NCBI GenBank assembly: GCA_948663505.1
Contig: CAPNAQ010000014.1
Location: 1 to 20,811, forward strand
Reading direction: 5' to 3'
DNA from: an uncultured Clostridia bacterium
GTDB taxonomy: Bacteria; Bacillota; Clostridia; TANB77; CAG-508
DNA: 20,811 bases
Positions within the stretch are counted from its first letter, which is position 1. The number at the start of each line of letters is the position of its first letter. Both the position numbers and the translations under genes were made by a program. This document shows, one piece after another, positions 1-5,874 of this stretch. The notes under the pieces were generated by a model that was not told the DNA's origin, ran no database searches, and saw only the letters and a program-made list of their open reading frames with translations.

Positions 1-48
1 ATATATTTTAAATAAAAATAATAGTGTAAAATCTTCTTCCGTTTTATC

Positions 49-71
49 GGGTGGGTAACAAAAGGGTAACA
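49..71. repeat. 23-bp direct repeat, copy 1
   Basis: This copy is identical to the one at 257-279, 208 bp away. Each copy contains two tandem GGGTAACA octamers separated by AAA. Such short tandem sites could be recombinase arm sites or operators, but no integrase is visible here. The surrounding DNA from 1 to 251 holds no convincing gene; apart from this repeat and the hairpin at 79-106 I see nothing in it. Confidence 0.8.
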
Positions 72-78
72 AATAAAT

Positions 79-106
79 AATACCAAGCCGTAAAAGGCTT
101 GGTATT
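79..106. terminator. perfect 11-bp hairpin, possible bidirectional terminator
   Basis: Eleven paired bases (79-89 with 96-106) enclose a 6-nt loop. The flanks are AT-rich but lack a clean U tract: ACTACATTTTTATT follows on the plus strand and ATTTATTTG on the minus strand. It may end transcription arriving from either side. Confidence 0.45.
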
Positions 107-251
107 ACTACATTTTTATTATACTTCCATAATAATAGGGATTATAATTTATACATTTTTTACATTTTCCTTTGTCACTACATACAACAGATTTTCGTTG
201 ATGTAACTATTATTCCTGTTTTTTGCAAAACTCACTCCGCATCTTTAAATG

Positions 252-419
252 TTATTGGGTGGGTAACAAAAGGGTAACACTAGATAAATACTCTTCAATC
301 ATTTTTTCAACTTCATTATTAGAAAATCCATTATCTTTTCCTGCTTCCATCATATAATCTATTACTTTATCTTTTATATTAAATTTATTTTTTAATTTTG
401 CTTTCGATTGTTCTTCCAT
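252..419 (-). CDS. small phage protein of unknown function (55 aa)
   Basis: I do not recognise the family. The start chosen is the ATG at 419 (MEEQSKAKLK), preceded by an AAGG-type ribosome site; a longer reading from 473 would run through the inverted repeat at 448-472 and looks artificial. The product is charged and probably helical (GFSNNEVEKMIEEYL). Its last codons run through the second copy of the 23-bp direct repeat, giving the C-terminus SSVTLLLPTQ. It is divergent from the repressor and is the first gene after a leftward promoter at 533-560, so it is the likely first gene of the repressor-controlled leftward transcript. Confidence 0.5.
   Translation of the reverse strand: MEEQSKAKLKNKFNIKDKVIDYMMEAGKDNGFSNNEVEKMIEEYLSSVTLLLPTQ
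257..279. repeat. 23-bp direct repeat, copy 2
   Basis: An exact copy of 49-71 with the same paired GGGTAACA octamers. It lies inside the 3' end of the small gene at 252-419, so one copy is coding and the other is not. Confidence 0.8.
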
Positions 420-447
420 CTTTTTTCCCTTCGTAATAAAATAGTTT

Positions 448-472
448 TGTGGAGAATGGCAGGTTCTCCACA
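448..472. promoter_or_regulatory. 9-bp perfect inverted repeat in leader
   Basis: TGTGGAGAA (448-456) and TTCTCCACA (464-472) are separated by 7 nt. It sits in the untranslated leader between the leftward promoter (533-560) and the small gene starting at 419. It could be a repressor operator or an RNA hairpin; no U tract marks it as a terminator. Confidence 0.5.
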
Positions 473-532
473 TTTGTTTTAGGTATAAGTCTAATTTTTT
501 TAAAAATTAACTTATGAATATTATTATAAAAG

Positions 533-560
533 ATGATATTTTTATATGATATATTGACAA
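533..560 (-). promoter_or_regulatory. leftward sigma-A-like promoter
   Basis: A -35 TTGTCA (560-555), 16-bp spacer and -10 TATCAT (538-533) read leftward toward the small gene at 419. Its -35 overlaps the -35 of the rightward repressor promoter, the usual layout of a phage switch. The match is weaker than that of the rightward promoter. Confidence 0.5.
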
Positions 561-582
561 AAACAATTTTTTTTCATATTAT
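554..582 (+). promoter_or_regulatory. repressor promoter
   Basis: A consensus -35 TTGACA (554-559), exactly 17 bp, and -10 TATTAT (577-582) lie 45 bp upstream of the repressor ATG. It is among the strongest promoters in the window and is consistent with expression in the lysogen. Confidence 0.8.
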
Positions 583-626
583 TTTATTAGTTTGTGGCGA
601 ATAAAACACAAATTAGGAGGTTCTAT

Positions 627-1382
627 ATGTATCATATTGTGTCAGAAAGGCTAAAAGAATTGCTAGAAGTGAAAAGCATTTCTTTAAATCAATTAGCCGA
701 TTTAAGTGGCATTCCATTTGAAACATTAAGAAATCTCTACTATGCAAAAAATAAAAATCCACGTTTAGATACTTTGACTGCTATTTGTAAGTCTTTAGAT
801 ATTTCTATGGATTACTTAACAGGAATGATAAAGCGAGATAGAAAAGAAATGTCGTGGATTAAATTATATCAAGATTGTGATTCTGATTATAAAGATAACT
901 TGATAGAATTAGTTGAAGAACATCTTGCCTGTGGCAGGCATGGTAGAGGTGTTTCACTTAATATTACTAAATTTGAAGCTAATTATACTCGAATGTTAAG
1001 AACAAGAATGGATAAAAGGCATTCTGTAACATGTCTTATTCCAGATGGACATGTTGAAGATGGCTTTAGTTATTCATCTTGTAAATGCGATCGTGTAGAA
1101 ACAGTTTTTGAAGAAGCTTATCTTGCAATAAAAATTACTACTGACAACTTTATTCCATCATTTTTTTATGGAGATATTATTGTATTAGCAAATCGATATC
1201 CCAAGGAAGGCGAAAAAGCTGTATATACTAAAGGAAGCAAAGCTTATTTTAGAGAATATTCTCGTGAACAAAACAAAATTATATTAAAAACATTGAGCGG
1301 AATTGGAGAAGATTTTGTCTTGGATTCTATGGATGGTTTTGGTATTTTAGGTACATATATTAATGTTATTAGATGGATATAA
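627..1382 (+). CDS. phage repressor: XRE HTH plus degenerate LexA/S24-like domain
   Basis: A 251-residue DNA-binding protein, probably the lysogeny repressor. Residues about 5-65 form an XRE/Cro-type HTH (LNQLADLSGIPFETLRNLYY). Residues about 165-250 resemble the LexA/S24 autopeptidase fold (TTDNFIPSFFYGDIIVL, 171-187), but the position of the catalytic Ser in the family GDSM-x-P motif is Asn174, and the expected Lys region reads AYFRE. This suggests a dimerisation domain that cannot self-cleave. The start is the ATG at 627, behind a clean AGGAGG; an upstream in-frame GTG at 594 lacks such a site. It is the only plus-strand gene, divergent from the 252-419 gene and convergent with the late operon. 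If it cannot cleave itself, the antirepressor at 12511-13260 is a candidate inducer. Confidence 0.85.
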   Translation: MYHIVSERLKELLEVKSISLNQLADLSGIPFETLRNLYYAKNKNPRLDTLTAICKSLDISMDYLTGMIKRDRKEMSWIKLYQDCDSDYKDNLIELVEEHLACGRHGRGVSLNITKFEANYTRMLRTRMDKRHSVTCLIPDGHVEDGFSYSSCKCDRVETVFEEAYLAIKITTDNFIPSFFYGDIIVLANRYPKEGEKAVYTKGSKAYFREYSREQNKIILKTLSGIGEDFVLDSMDGFGILGTYINVIRWI

Positions 1383-1383
1383 G

Positions 1384-1412
1384 AAAAGAGTAGATTTATT
1401 TCTACTCTTTTT
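1384..1412. terminator. bidirectional terminator between repressor and late operon
   Basis: An 11-bp perfect stem (1384-1394 with 1401-1411) and 6-nt loop are followed by U runs on both strands. It lies two bases past the repressor stop and just past the tRNA-Cys gene, so it can end both converging transcripts. Confidence 0.85.
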
Positions 1413-1418
1413 ATTTGG

Positions 1419-1490
1419 AGGGACATATTAGAATCGAACTAATGATTAGAGTTTTGCAGACTCCTGCCTTGCCCTCTTGGCTAATGTCCC
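1419..1490 (-). tRNA. tRNA-Cys (GCA)
   Basis: A complete cloverleaf is visible: 7-bp acceptor GGGACAT/ATGTCCC, D arm GCC-AAGAGGGCAA-GGC, anticodon stem GGAGT/ACTCT with loop CTGCAAA (anticodon GCA), and T arm ATTAG-TTCGATT-CTAAT. The discriminator base is U, as expected for tRNA-Cys. CCA is not encoded. It is the last element of the minus-strand transcript, directly behind a cluster of Cys-rich genes, and is probably released from the mRNA by host RNases. Confidence 0.95.
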
Positions 1491-1494
1491 ATTT

Positions 1495-1512
1495 AGCCGT
1501 ATTTCTACGGCT
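1495..1512 (-). other. hairpin with GAAA tetraloop between CDS and tRNA-Cys
   Basis: A 7-bp stem AGCCGTA/TACGGCT closes on a GAAA tetraloop when read on the minus strand. It overlaps the stop codon of the upstream gene and ends 4 nt before the tRNA. There is no U tract, so it is more likely a 3'-end stabiliser or processing element than a terminator. Confidence 0.6.
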
Positions 1513-1865
1513 TATTCTACTTTCCAAACATATTCCGCTGTTCTATTTGTACAATCAAAACTATCATAGATATTTCCGTATTTAGAACATGTTATATGGC
1601 CTTTCATTGTTATTAGAAGTATATTATTTGGATATTTTAAAGAAACCTCTCCAACTTTCCCTCTAAACAATATTCTTTTATATCTTTTATTCAAATAGTT
1701 AATTATAAAGTGTCTATCGTCCATCATCGTTCCTTGCGATTGCGCAATATCACTTAAATGCTCATAAACATAATCCCAGCTTTTATTAGTAGCACAAGAA
1801 ATTGCTCTTATGGTACAATCATTTTCTGATTTACCTAAAACATTAGCATTATAATATTTCCACAT
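1512..1865 (-). CDS. putative small papain-like cysteine peptidase
   Basis: A 117-residue protein with the layout of a minimal papain/C39-like fold: Cys17 at the start of a helix (ENDCTIRAISCAT, 14-26), His90 in a strand (MKGHITC), and Asp101 shortly after (GNIYDSFDC), a plausible Cys-His-Asp triad. The substrate is unknown; cleavage of proteins from the neighbouring cluster is one possibility. The start chosen is the ATG at 1865, one base after the TAG of the preceding gene, implying translational coupling; a GTG at 1877 would add four residues. It is the last protein gene of the cluster, followed by tRNA-Cys. It could instead be a catalytically inactive relative. Confidence 0.6.
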   Translation of the reverse strand: MWKYYNANVLGKSENDCTIRAISCATNKSWDYVYEHLSDIAQSQGTMMDDRHFIINYLNKRYKRILFRGKVGEVSLKYPNNILLITMKGHITCSKYGNIYDSFDCTNRTAEYVWKVE

Positions 1866-1866
1866 A

Positions 1867-2250
1867 CTACATTTCACTTATTTTTTTAGAATATTTTTGA
1901 ATTAAGTCGATTTCTTCTTGTGAACTTGCATCATTTTTTAGCATTTCAATGAATTTGACTACACTTTTTAGCATATAATCTAATGATTTTAAAGTATCTT
2001 CTTGAGCTCCATAATTACCATTCATTGTTTCTTCTTTTCCTTCTGAATAGTCTTGATATGCTTCGTACATTTCATTCATTGTATCTTCTCCAGAATATCT
2101 ACGTCCTGTTCCTGGTACTCCTCTTCTTCCATAACTACGACCTCTTCCAGAACCTGGTACACCTCTTCTTCCATAATTATCCATTTCATATTGGTCTACA
2201 TATTCGTCTCTGCCATAACCTCTACCATAGTTTCCGTATCTTCTCATCAT
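1867..2250 (-). CDS. Arg/Gly/Tyr-rich protein with helical C-terminus, unknown function
   Basis: A 127-residue protein of two parts. Residues 1-55 are low-complexity (Arg, Gly, Tyr) and contain the tandem unit YGRRGVPGSGR / YGRRGVPGTGR, encoded by a 24-nt DNA repeat. Residues about 58-127 look helical and acidic (MLKSVVKFIEMLKNDASSQE). I do not recognise a named family. RGG/RGY-like tails often bind nucleic acid or self-associate; that is inference. The start is the ATG at 2250 behind GGAGG; a second ATG follows at once. The gene overlaps the upstream gene by 29 nt and is one base from the peptidase gene, so the three are co-translated. Confidence 0.7.
   Translation of the reverse strand: MMRRYGNYGRGYGRDEYVDQYEMDNYGRRGVPGSGRGRSYGRRGVPGTGRRYSGEDTMNEMYEAYQDYSEGKEETMNGNYGAQEDTLKSLDYMLKSVVKFIEMLKNDASSQEEIDLIQKYSKKISEM
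2111..2176 (-). repeat. 24-nt direct repeat within CDS
   Basis: Positions 2111-2134 and 2153-2176 match at 23 of 24 bases with a 42-nt period. They encode the repeated YGRRGVPGxG segment of the Arg/Gly-rich protein, a recent internal duplication. Confidence 0.85.
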
Positions 2251-2422
2251 CGTATTTTTCCTCCTTCTTTTTCCAATATTTTTCGTTGGCTAAATCTTTA
2301 TGAATATCTACAAGTTTTCCAAGAACATCAATATTATTATTTTGGATTCCTGCATCTATCACATTAATGATTTTTTCTTCAATTTGTTTTTTTAATTTTT
2401 CTTGTATTTCTTTTTCTTCCAT
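2222..2422 (-). CDS. small helical protein, unknown function (66 aa)
   Basis: A charged, almost entirely helical 66-residue protein (MEEKEIQEKLKKQIEEKI, then a Lys/Glu-rich C-terminus). No family is recognised. The ATG at 2422 was chosen because GAGGTG lies 7 nt upstream; a GTG five codons earlier overlaps that ribosome site. Its 3' end overlaps the next gene by 29 nt. It probably belongs to the same operon and may be a small partner or assembly factor for its neighbours. Confidence 0.6.
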   Translation of the reverse strand: MEEKEIQEKLKKQIEEKIINVIDAGIQNNNIDVLGKLVDIHKDLANEKYWKKKEEKYDDEKIRKLW

Positions 2423-2436
2423 AAAATTACACCTCA

Positions 2437-2847
2437 CTATCTAGTTGTAGGAGTTGGTGTTGTTTCTGCTGGTATACTAGTTGCTACTGTAGTTGCATTT
2501 GATGGTAAACAACAATCTCCTACATACTTAAATACTCCTGCTGTATTTACAGCAGTGTTAACTCTAGAAGGATATATTCTTCTTGTTCTTACTTGTGAAG
2601 CATATATAGGTGTACAATCTTTATTAACAAATGGATATTGTGTTGTTCCTCCATTAATTGTAAAGACCACAGGTGCATTAATTGTTGCAGTAGTTGGAAT
2701 TGTTTGAGCGAACACTATACAATATTTTGTTCTATTTTCATAAGCTCTTGCAGGTAAGTCAACAACAAGGTTTCCACCTGTAAAAGTTATTGCTTGTGAT
2801 AAAATCATTTTGTCACATAATTTACAATTTTTTATACAATCTGACAT
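2437..2847 (-). CDS. Cys-rich beta protein, unknown function (136 aa)
   Basis: The N-terminus is MSDCIKNCKLC with three cysteines in eleven residues. A likely beta-sandwich follows (ITFTGGNLVVDLPARAY, then Thr/Val-rich strands), then a DCC motif and a Thr/Pro-rich tail (ETTPTPTTR). There are seven Cys in 136 residues, far above the virion genes. No signal peptide is seen. The start is the ATG at 2847, 8 nt behind GGAGG; the upstream in-frame extension runs through the hairpin at 2876-2905 and is rejected. Family not recognised. Clustered cysteines plus a beta domain suggest metal binding or a disulfide-linked surface or structural protein. Confidence 0.7.
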   Translation of the reverse strand: MSDCIKNCKLCDKMILSQAITFTGGNLVVDLPARAYENRTKYCIVFAQTIPTTATINAPVVFTINGGTTQYPFVNKDCTPIYASQVRTRRIYPSRVNTAVNTAGVFKYVGDCCLPSNATTVATSIPAETTPTPTTR

Positions 2848-2875
2848 TGTCTTTTCCTCCTTCTTATAATTATAA

Positions 2876-2905
2876 TAAAATAGGGATAGTGTGATACTAT
2901 CCCTT
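2876..2905 (-). terminator. hairpin between two cluster genes, weak terminator
   Basis: A 9-bp perfect stem AGGGATAGT/ACTATCCCT with a 5-nt loop is followed on the minus strand by ATTTTATTATAA. The U tract is interrupted, so termination is probably partial, lowering expression of the genes further left. Confidence 0.6.
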
Positions 2906-2935
2906 AAAATCACACTTTCGTGGAAAAATATTTAA

Positions 2936-3625
2936 TTAGTAATTACCACAGTTGCAACCGCATGTGTTTTGGCTTACTGTATAGTTATAGCAACAATTTG
3001 GATTTGGTACTATATAAGCAGCACTTGGACATGGTTTTAACTCTGATAATAAATAAGCATTTTGAGCTTCTTGACTAGCTTTTAATTGTAAAGCTGTAAT
3101 TTGAGCTTGTTGTTCAGCAATTCTCTCATTTTTAGCTTCAATTTTATTAGCTATTAATTCGTCATGAATAGCTCTGTAATTTGCGTTTTGGTTTTCTATG
3201 ATATCTCTTGTTGTACTGCAAAGTGTTTGTTGTAATGTATTAGTGTTCATAGCCATATTATAGTTAATTCCAGCTATTTCTGATTTAATTCCACAGCAAC
3301 ATTCAGCTATTTGAGCTGATAAGTTACAGAATCCTCTTTCTGTTGCATTAGCACTTTGTAATACTGCTACATTTACTCCATTAAATCCACTATTTATAGT
3401 GTTGTTTAATGCAAATGTACTGTCACAAATACCATTATTGATTCCATCTAATTTTCTTTCTAAATTAGCAAAATCACTTGTTAATACATAACCTTCCATA
3501 GCTCCTGAACCTCCTTGTCTTCCAAATCCACCATTTCCAAAACCTCCAAGAGCGAAAATTAAGAAAATGATAATCCACCAAGCACCGTTTCCATCTCCAA
3601 ATCCATTTCCATCTCCGTAATTCAT
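2936..3625 (-). CDS. Gly-rich, membrane-anchored, Cys-rich protein, unknown function
   Basis: A 229-residue protein with distinct parts: a Gly/Asn/Asp-rich start (GDGNGFGDGNG), a hydrophobic segment WWIIIFLIFALGGFG (about 16-30) followed by GGFG repeats, a middle helical region with CCC (AECCCGIKSE), a coiled-coil-like stretch (NKIEAKNERIAEQQAQITAL) and a Cys-rich tail (NPNCCYN, NTCGCNCGNY). Twelve cysteines make about 5 percent of residues. The single N-terminal hydrophobic segment suggests membrane attachment. Local G+C is visibly higher than in tail genes (22 of 60 bases at 2941-3000 against 11 of 60 at 8101-8160), which fits a separate origin. Start at 3625 behind AGGAGG. I recognise no named family. 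Confidence 0.75.
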   Translation of the reverse strand: MNYGDGNGFGDGNGAWWIIIFLIFALGGFGNGGFGRQGGSGAMEGYVLTSDFANLERKLDGINNGICDSTFALNNTINSGFNGVNVAVLQSANATERGFCNLSAQIAECCCGIKSEIAGINYNMAMNTNTLQQTLCSTTRDIIENQNANYRAIHDELIANKIEAKNERIAEQQAQITALQLKASQEAQNAYLLSELKPCPSAAYIVPNPNCCYNYTVSQNTCGCNCGNY

Positions 3626-3670
3626 ATTTTTTCCTCCTTCTTTTAAAAATTTTTATATAGTAAAAAATTA

Positions 3671-3901
3671 CTACCTCAGTTTGTTCATAAAATTGCTGTA
3701 TTCCTTATCAAAGTCAATTCCTCTTTCTTTACAAATATTTCTTGCAAAATTTTCTACCGCTTTAGGATTGTTGCTTTGAGCCATTTTCATTAAGTTTCCT
3801 AACATAGGATTTGAATTTCCACTATTTAAAAAATTCGCTATCATTTGTTGTGGTGTTCCACCTTTTCCAAGAAATGTTTTTACCATCTGCATAGGGTCCA
3901 T
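3671..3901 (-). CDS. small Met/Asn-rich helical protein, unknown function (76 aa)
   Basis: A 76-residue basic helical protein rich in Met, Asn and Lys (MDPMQMVKTFLGKGGTPQQM, later NPMLGNLMKMAQ). No family is recognised. AAGGAG lies 9 nt before the ATG at 3901. The gene starts four bases past the stop of its upstream neighbour, so the two are probably co-translated. The Met-rich amphipathic segments could bind membranes or partner proteins; this is inference only. Confidence 0.65.
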   Translation of the reverse strand: MDPMQMVKTFLGKGGTPQQMIANFLNSGNSNPMLGNLMKMAQSNNPKAVENFARNICKERGIDFDKEYSNFMNKLR

Positions 3902-3904
3902 AAT

Positions 3905-4363
3905 CTATTTCTCCTTTTTATCTTTTAATTTTTCTATCTGTTTTTTAAGTTCTTCTATTTCTTTGCTATAATCTTTTATTTCAATTTTTTCTAAGGCTTC
4001 TTTCAATTCATCGGAAGTAATATACTGTGGCATTTCAACCTTTTCATTTTCTATAGTTGGTTTATAAGTTACCATTTTTGTTGTTCCATCTGGTTGAAGT
4101 TGCTTTGTAATAATTGCACTTCCATCCGTTAATGGGAAATAACTTATAGTTCCATCAAAAGAAACTTCTGTAGCTTTTATTACATCTAAACTTTCCGCTA
4201 ATTTTCCTTGCAAACTCACAACAGGCTTGTTATAAACTTGTTGTGGTGGTACTTGTGCAAATCCTTGATATTGTTCCATTGGCTTTGGTTGCTGTACCTG
4301 TTGTGGAAAATATGGATTTGTATAATTAGGCATTGGATTAACTCCTGTATAATAATTGTTCAT
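3905..4363 (-). CDS. Pro/Gln/Asn-rich protein with beta domain and coiled coil, unknown function
   Basis: A 152-residue protein and the first gene of the accessory cluster. Residues 1-48 are low-complexity and rich in Pro, Gln, Tyr and Asn. Residues about 49-103 look like a compact beta domain (FDGTISYFPLTDGSAIITKQ). Residues about 115-152 form a Lys/Glu coiled coil (EEIEELKKQIEKLKDKKEK-like end). No named family is recognised. It has a strong AGGAGG site 6 nt before the ATG at 4363. The 181-bp region upstream has inverted repeats but no consensus promoter, so control by the neighbouring HTH protein is possible. Confidence 0.7.
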   Translation of the reverse strand: MNNYYTGVNPMPNYTNPYFPQQVQQPKPMEQYQGFAQVPPQQVYNKPVVSLQGKLAESLDVIKATEVSFDGTISYFPLTDGSAIITKQLQPDGTTKMVTYKPTIENEKVEMPQYITSDELKEALEKIEIKDYSKEIEELKKQIEKLKDKKEK

Positions 4364-4390
4364 ATTTACCTCCTAAATTAAGTAAAGATT

Positions 4391-4446
4391 GATAGTGAAA
4401 TAAACTATTTCTTGTTAGGGGACTCCTTATAATTCACTTCACTATC
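4391..4446 (-). promoter_or_regulatory. nested inverted repeats in leader of accessory cluster
   Basis: GATAGTGAA (4391-4399) pairs with TTCACTATC (4438-4446), and a second repeat GAAATA-AAC-TATTTC (4397-4411) shares three of the same bases, so the two hairpins compete. This is the only structure I see in the 4364-4544 gap besides the upstream terminator. It may be an operator or an RNA switch controlling the cluster. Confidence 0.5.
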
Positions 4447-4529
4447 GCTTTCTTTAATTTAATTTTAAATATTTTTAAGCATTTTCAACACGATCTAAAA
4501 ACGCAATTTTTATGCAAGTTTTTGGGCAT

Positions 4530-4554
4530 AAAAAAAAGAGGGCTTTACGCCCTC
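4530..4554 (-). terminator. strong intrinsic terminator
   Basis: A GC-rich stem GAGGGC/GCCCTC with a 5-nt loop is followed on the minus strand by eight U. The stop codon of the HTH gene lies in the loop. It separates the lysis/regulator genes from the accessory cluster and implies that the cluster has its own promoter. Confidence 0.9.
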
Positions 4555-4805
4555 AATAACATTGATATAAATAAGTTATAACTCCATACAAAGTCTAGCT
4601 TTTTAAAAGCTTCTGCTTTTATATTCTGCAAATTTCTAGTAGAAATATCTAAAATTTCTGCTGTCCTTTCTTCTGTTTTGCCCTCCATTTCTACATATTT
4701 TATTACCTGTTTCTCTTTTTCAGTTAAATTTACATATCCTAGTGCTAATTCTACTAGCTCTTTGCTAGGACTTCTTAAAACTTTTCTTATATCTGATTTT
4801 TCCAT
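4545..4805 (-). CDS. sigma region 4-like HTH regulator (86 aa)
   Basis: An 86-residue protein whose residues about 26-72 match the pattern of sigma-70 region 4/LuxR-type helix-turn-helix domains: LTEKEKQVIKYVEMEGKTEE then a recognition helix (STRNLQNIKAEAFKKL). Such small phage proteins (RinA/ArpU-like in role) often activate late promoters, but I cannot assign this one to a named family. The ATG at 4805 is 4 nt behind GGAGG. It sits after the endolysin and ends in a strong terminator, immediately ahead of the accessory cluster, which lacks a consensus sigma-A promoter and could be its target. That link is inference. Confidence 0.7.
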   Translation of the reverse strand: MEKSDIRKVLRSPSKELVELALGYVNLTEKEKQVIKYVEMEGKTEERTAEILDISTRNLQNIKAEAFKKLDFVWSYNLFISMLLRA

Positions 4806-4837
4806 ATATCCTCCACATAAAAAATCAGACTTATACC

Positions 4838-5662
4838 CTATTTAACAAATTCTAATTTTAGAGCTTCTAGCCTTAAAGCTCGTCCTTCTGTTCCTATTTT
4901 AATTTGTGTACCTATTTTTGTTTCTTGCCAGCCTATATCTTGTATATGAGCTGTTGCTTGTATTTCTTTTTGTGCTATAATTTCTATTGCTTCTAGTCTT
5001 TTTCCTTCTCCTACAGTTCCTGCCATACAGTCTTGTGGACACCAGTCTGTCCAACCAATTTCTTGTAAATGTACCCTATATTGTAAAGGAACTGTACTAT
5101 ATATTATTATTGCTTCTAATCTTAAAGCTTCCCCTTCTGTTCCAGCTAACTGTCCATTTTCTTTTTGTTCTTGCCATCCTATATTTTGAATATGTACTTT
5201 ATATTTGATTTCATCTACTTTTAATTGATAATCGTTTGAATTATATGTACCTTTTTTGTTTGGTATTCCACAATAATCTGCTGGATTTATTAAAGTTTTA
5301 TCTGACAACGTCTTTCCTTTTCTTATCTCATAATGAAGATGCTTTCCTGTAACGTTTCCAGTACTTCCCATTATTCCTAAAATAGTACTTCTATTTACTT
5401 TATCGCCTTTTTTAACCTTAGTAGATGCTAAATGGCAAAAATAGTGAAATCTATCTGAATTAAGCTCTTTTATTACTATATAATTACCATATGCTTTAGA
5501 AAAAGCTATTGTATCTACAATTCCATCGCAAGTAGCATAAATATTGTCGCTTCCTATAAAGTCAATACCTGTGTGATACCCCAATGTTTTCCACAATTTA
5601 TTATTAATCTGTTTAAAAGTAGCTGTAATTTGAAAATTTCCCGTTAATGGCAAATTTGTCAT
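4838..5662 (-). CDS. endolysin: M23 peptidase with three ChW repeats
   Basis: A 274-residue lysis enzyme that cleaves peptidoglycan cross-bridges or stem peptides. Residues about 8-130 form a LytM/M23 zinc metallopeptidase with the family residues visible: H30 and D34 (GYHTGIDF), H77 (FCHLAS) and HLH at 108-110. Three ChW repeats follow at about 156-188, 196-228 and 237-271, each with a GW near the start and G-T-x-G-x-x-x-RLEA near the end; these bind the clostridial cell wall. No signal peptide, so export depends on the holin. The start is the ATG at 5662 behind AAGGAGG; two upstream ATGs (5695, 5686) precede that ribosome site. It lies 4 nt after the holin gene. Confidence 0.93.
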   Translation of the reverse strand: MTNLPLTGNFQITATFKQINNKLWKTLGYHTGIDFIGSDNIYATCDGIVDTIAFSKAYGNYIVIKELNSDRFHYFCHLASTKVKKGDKVNRSTILGIMGSTGNVTGKHLHYEIRKGKTLSDKTLINPADYCGIPNKKGTYNSNDYQLKVDEIKYKVHIQNIGWQEQKENGQLAGTEGEALRLEAIIIYSTVPLQYRVHLQEIGWTDWCPQDCMAGTVGEGKRLEAIEIIAQKEIQATAHIQDIGWQETKIGTQIKIGTEGRALRLEALKLEFVK

Positions 5663-5666
5663 ATCA

Positions 5667-5873
5667 TTATTCCTCCTTATTTTCATTATTTTCATTTGTT
5701 TTCGTAAAATAATAAGTAATTATTGCAGATGCTATTGCCATAAAAGCTTCCACAGAAACTACTCCATTAAAAGTTAAGCTACATACTGTAAAAATTACTG
5801 CTAATGATAATATCGTTTTAACTTTCAATAAATTTGCTATATTTACTAAAACTATTTCTATAAATTTTTTCAT
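5667..5873 (-). CDS. holin
   Basis: A 68-residue membrane protein with two predicted transmembrane helices (about 19-37 and 42-60) and a short charged Asn/Glu/Lys C-terminus (ENNENKEE). Size, topology and position between an XhlA-like protein and the endolysin fit the small clostridial phage holins. It would form the inner-membrane lesion that releases the endolysin. The ATG at 5873 follows AAGGTGG. It almost abuts both neighbours, forming the lysis cassette. Confidence 0.85.
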   Translation of the reverse strand: MKKFIEIVLVNIANLLKVKTILSLAVIFTVCSLTFNGVVSVEAFMAIASAIITYYFTKTNENNENKEE

Positions 5874-5874
5874 A

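Noticed and set aside
1983..2367. Plus-strand open frames opposite the small cluster genes
   Set aside because: They are antisense shadows of minus-strand genes with strong ribosome sites; they have none of their own and are hydrophobic low-complexity.
2402..2707. Plus-strand Val/Gly-rich open frame
   Set aside because: Antisense shadow of the Cys-rich beta protein gene, without a ribosome site or promoter.
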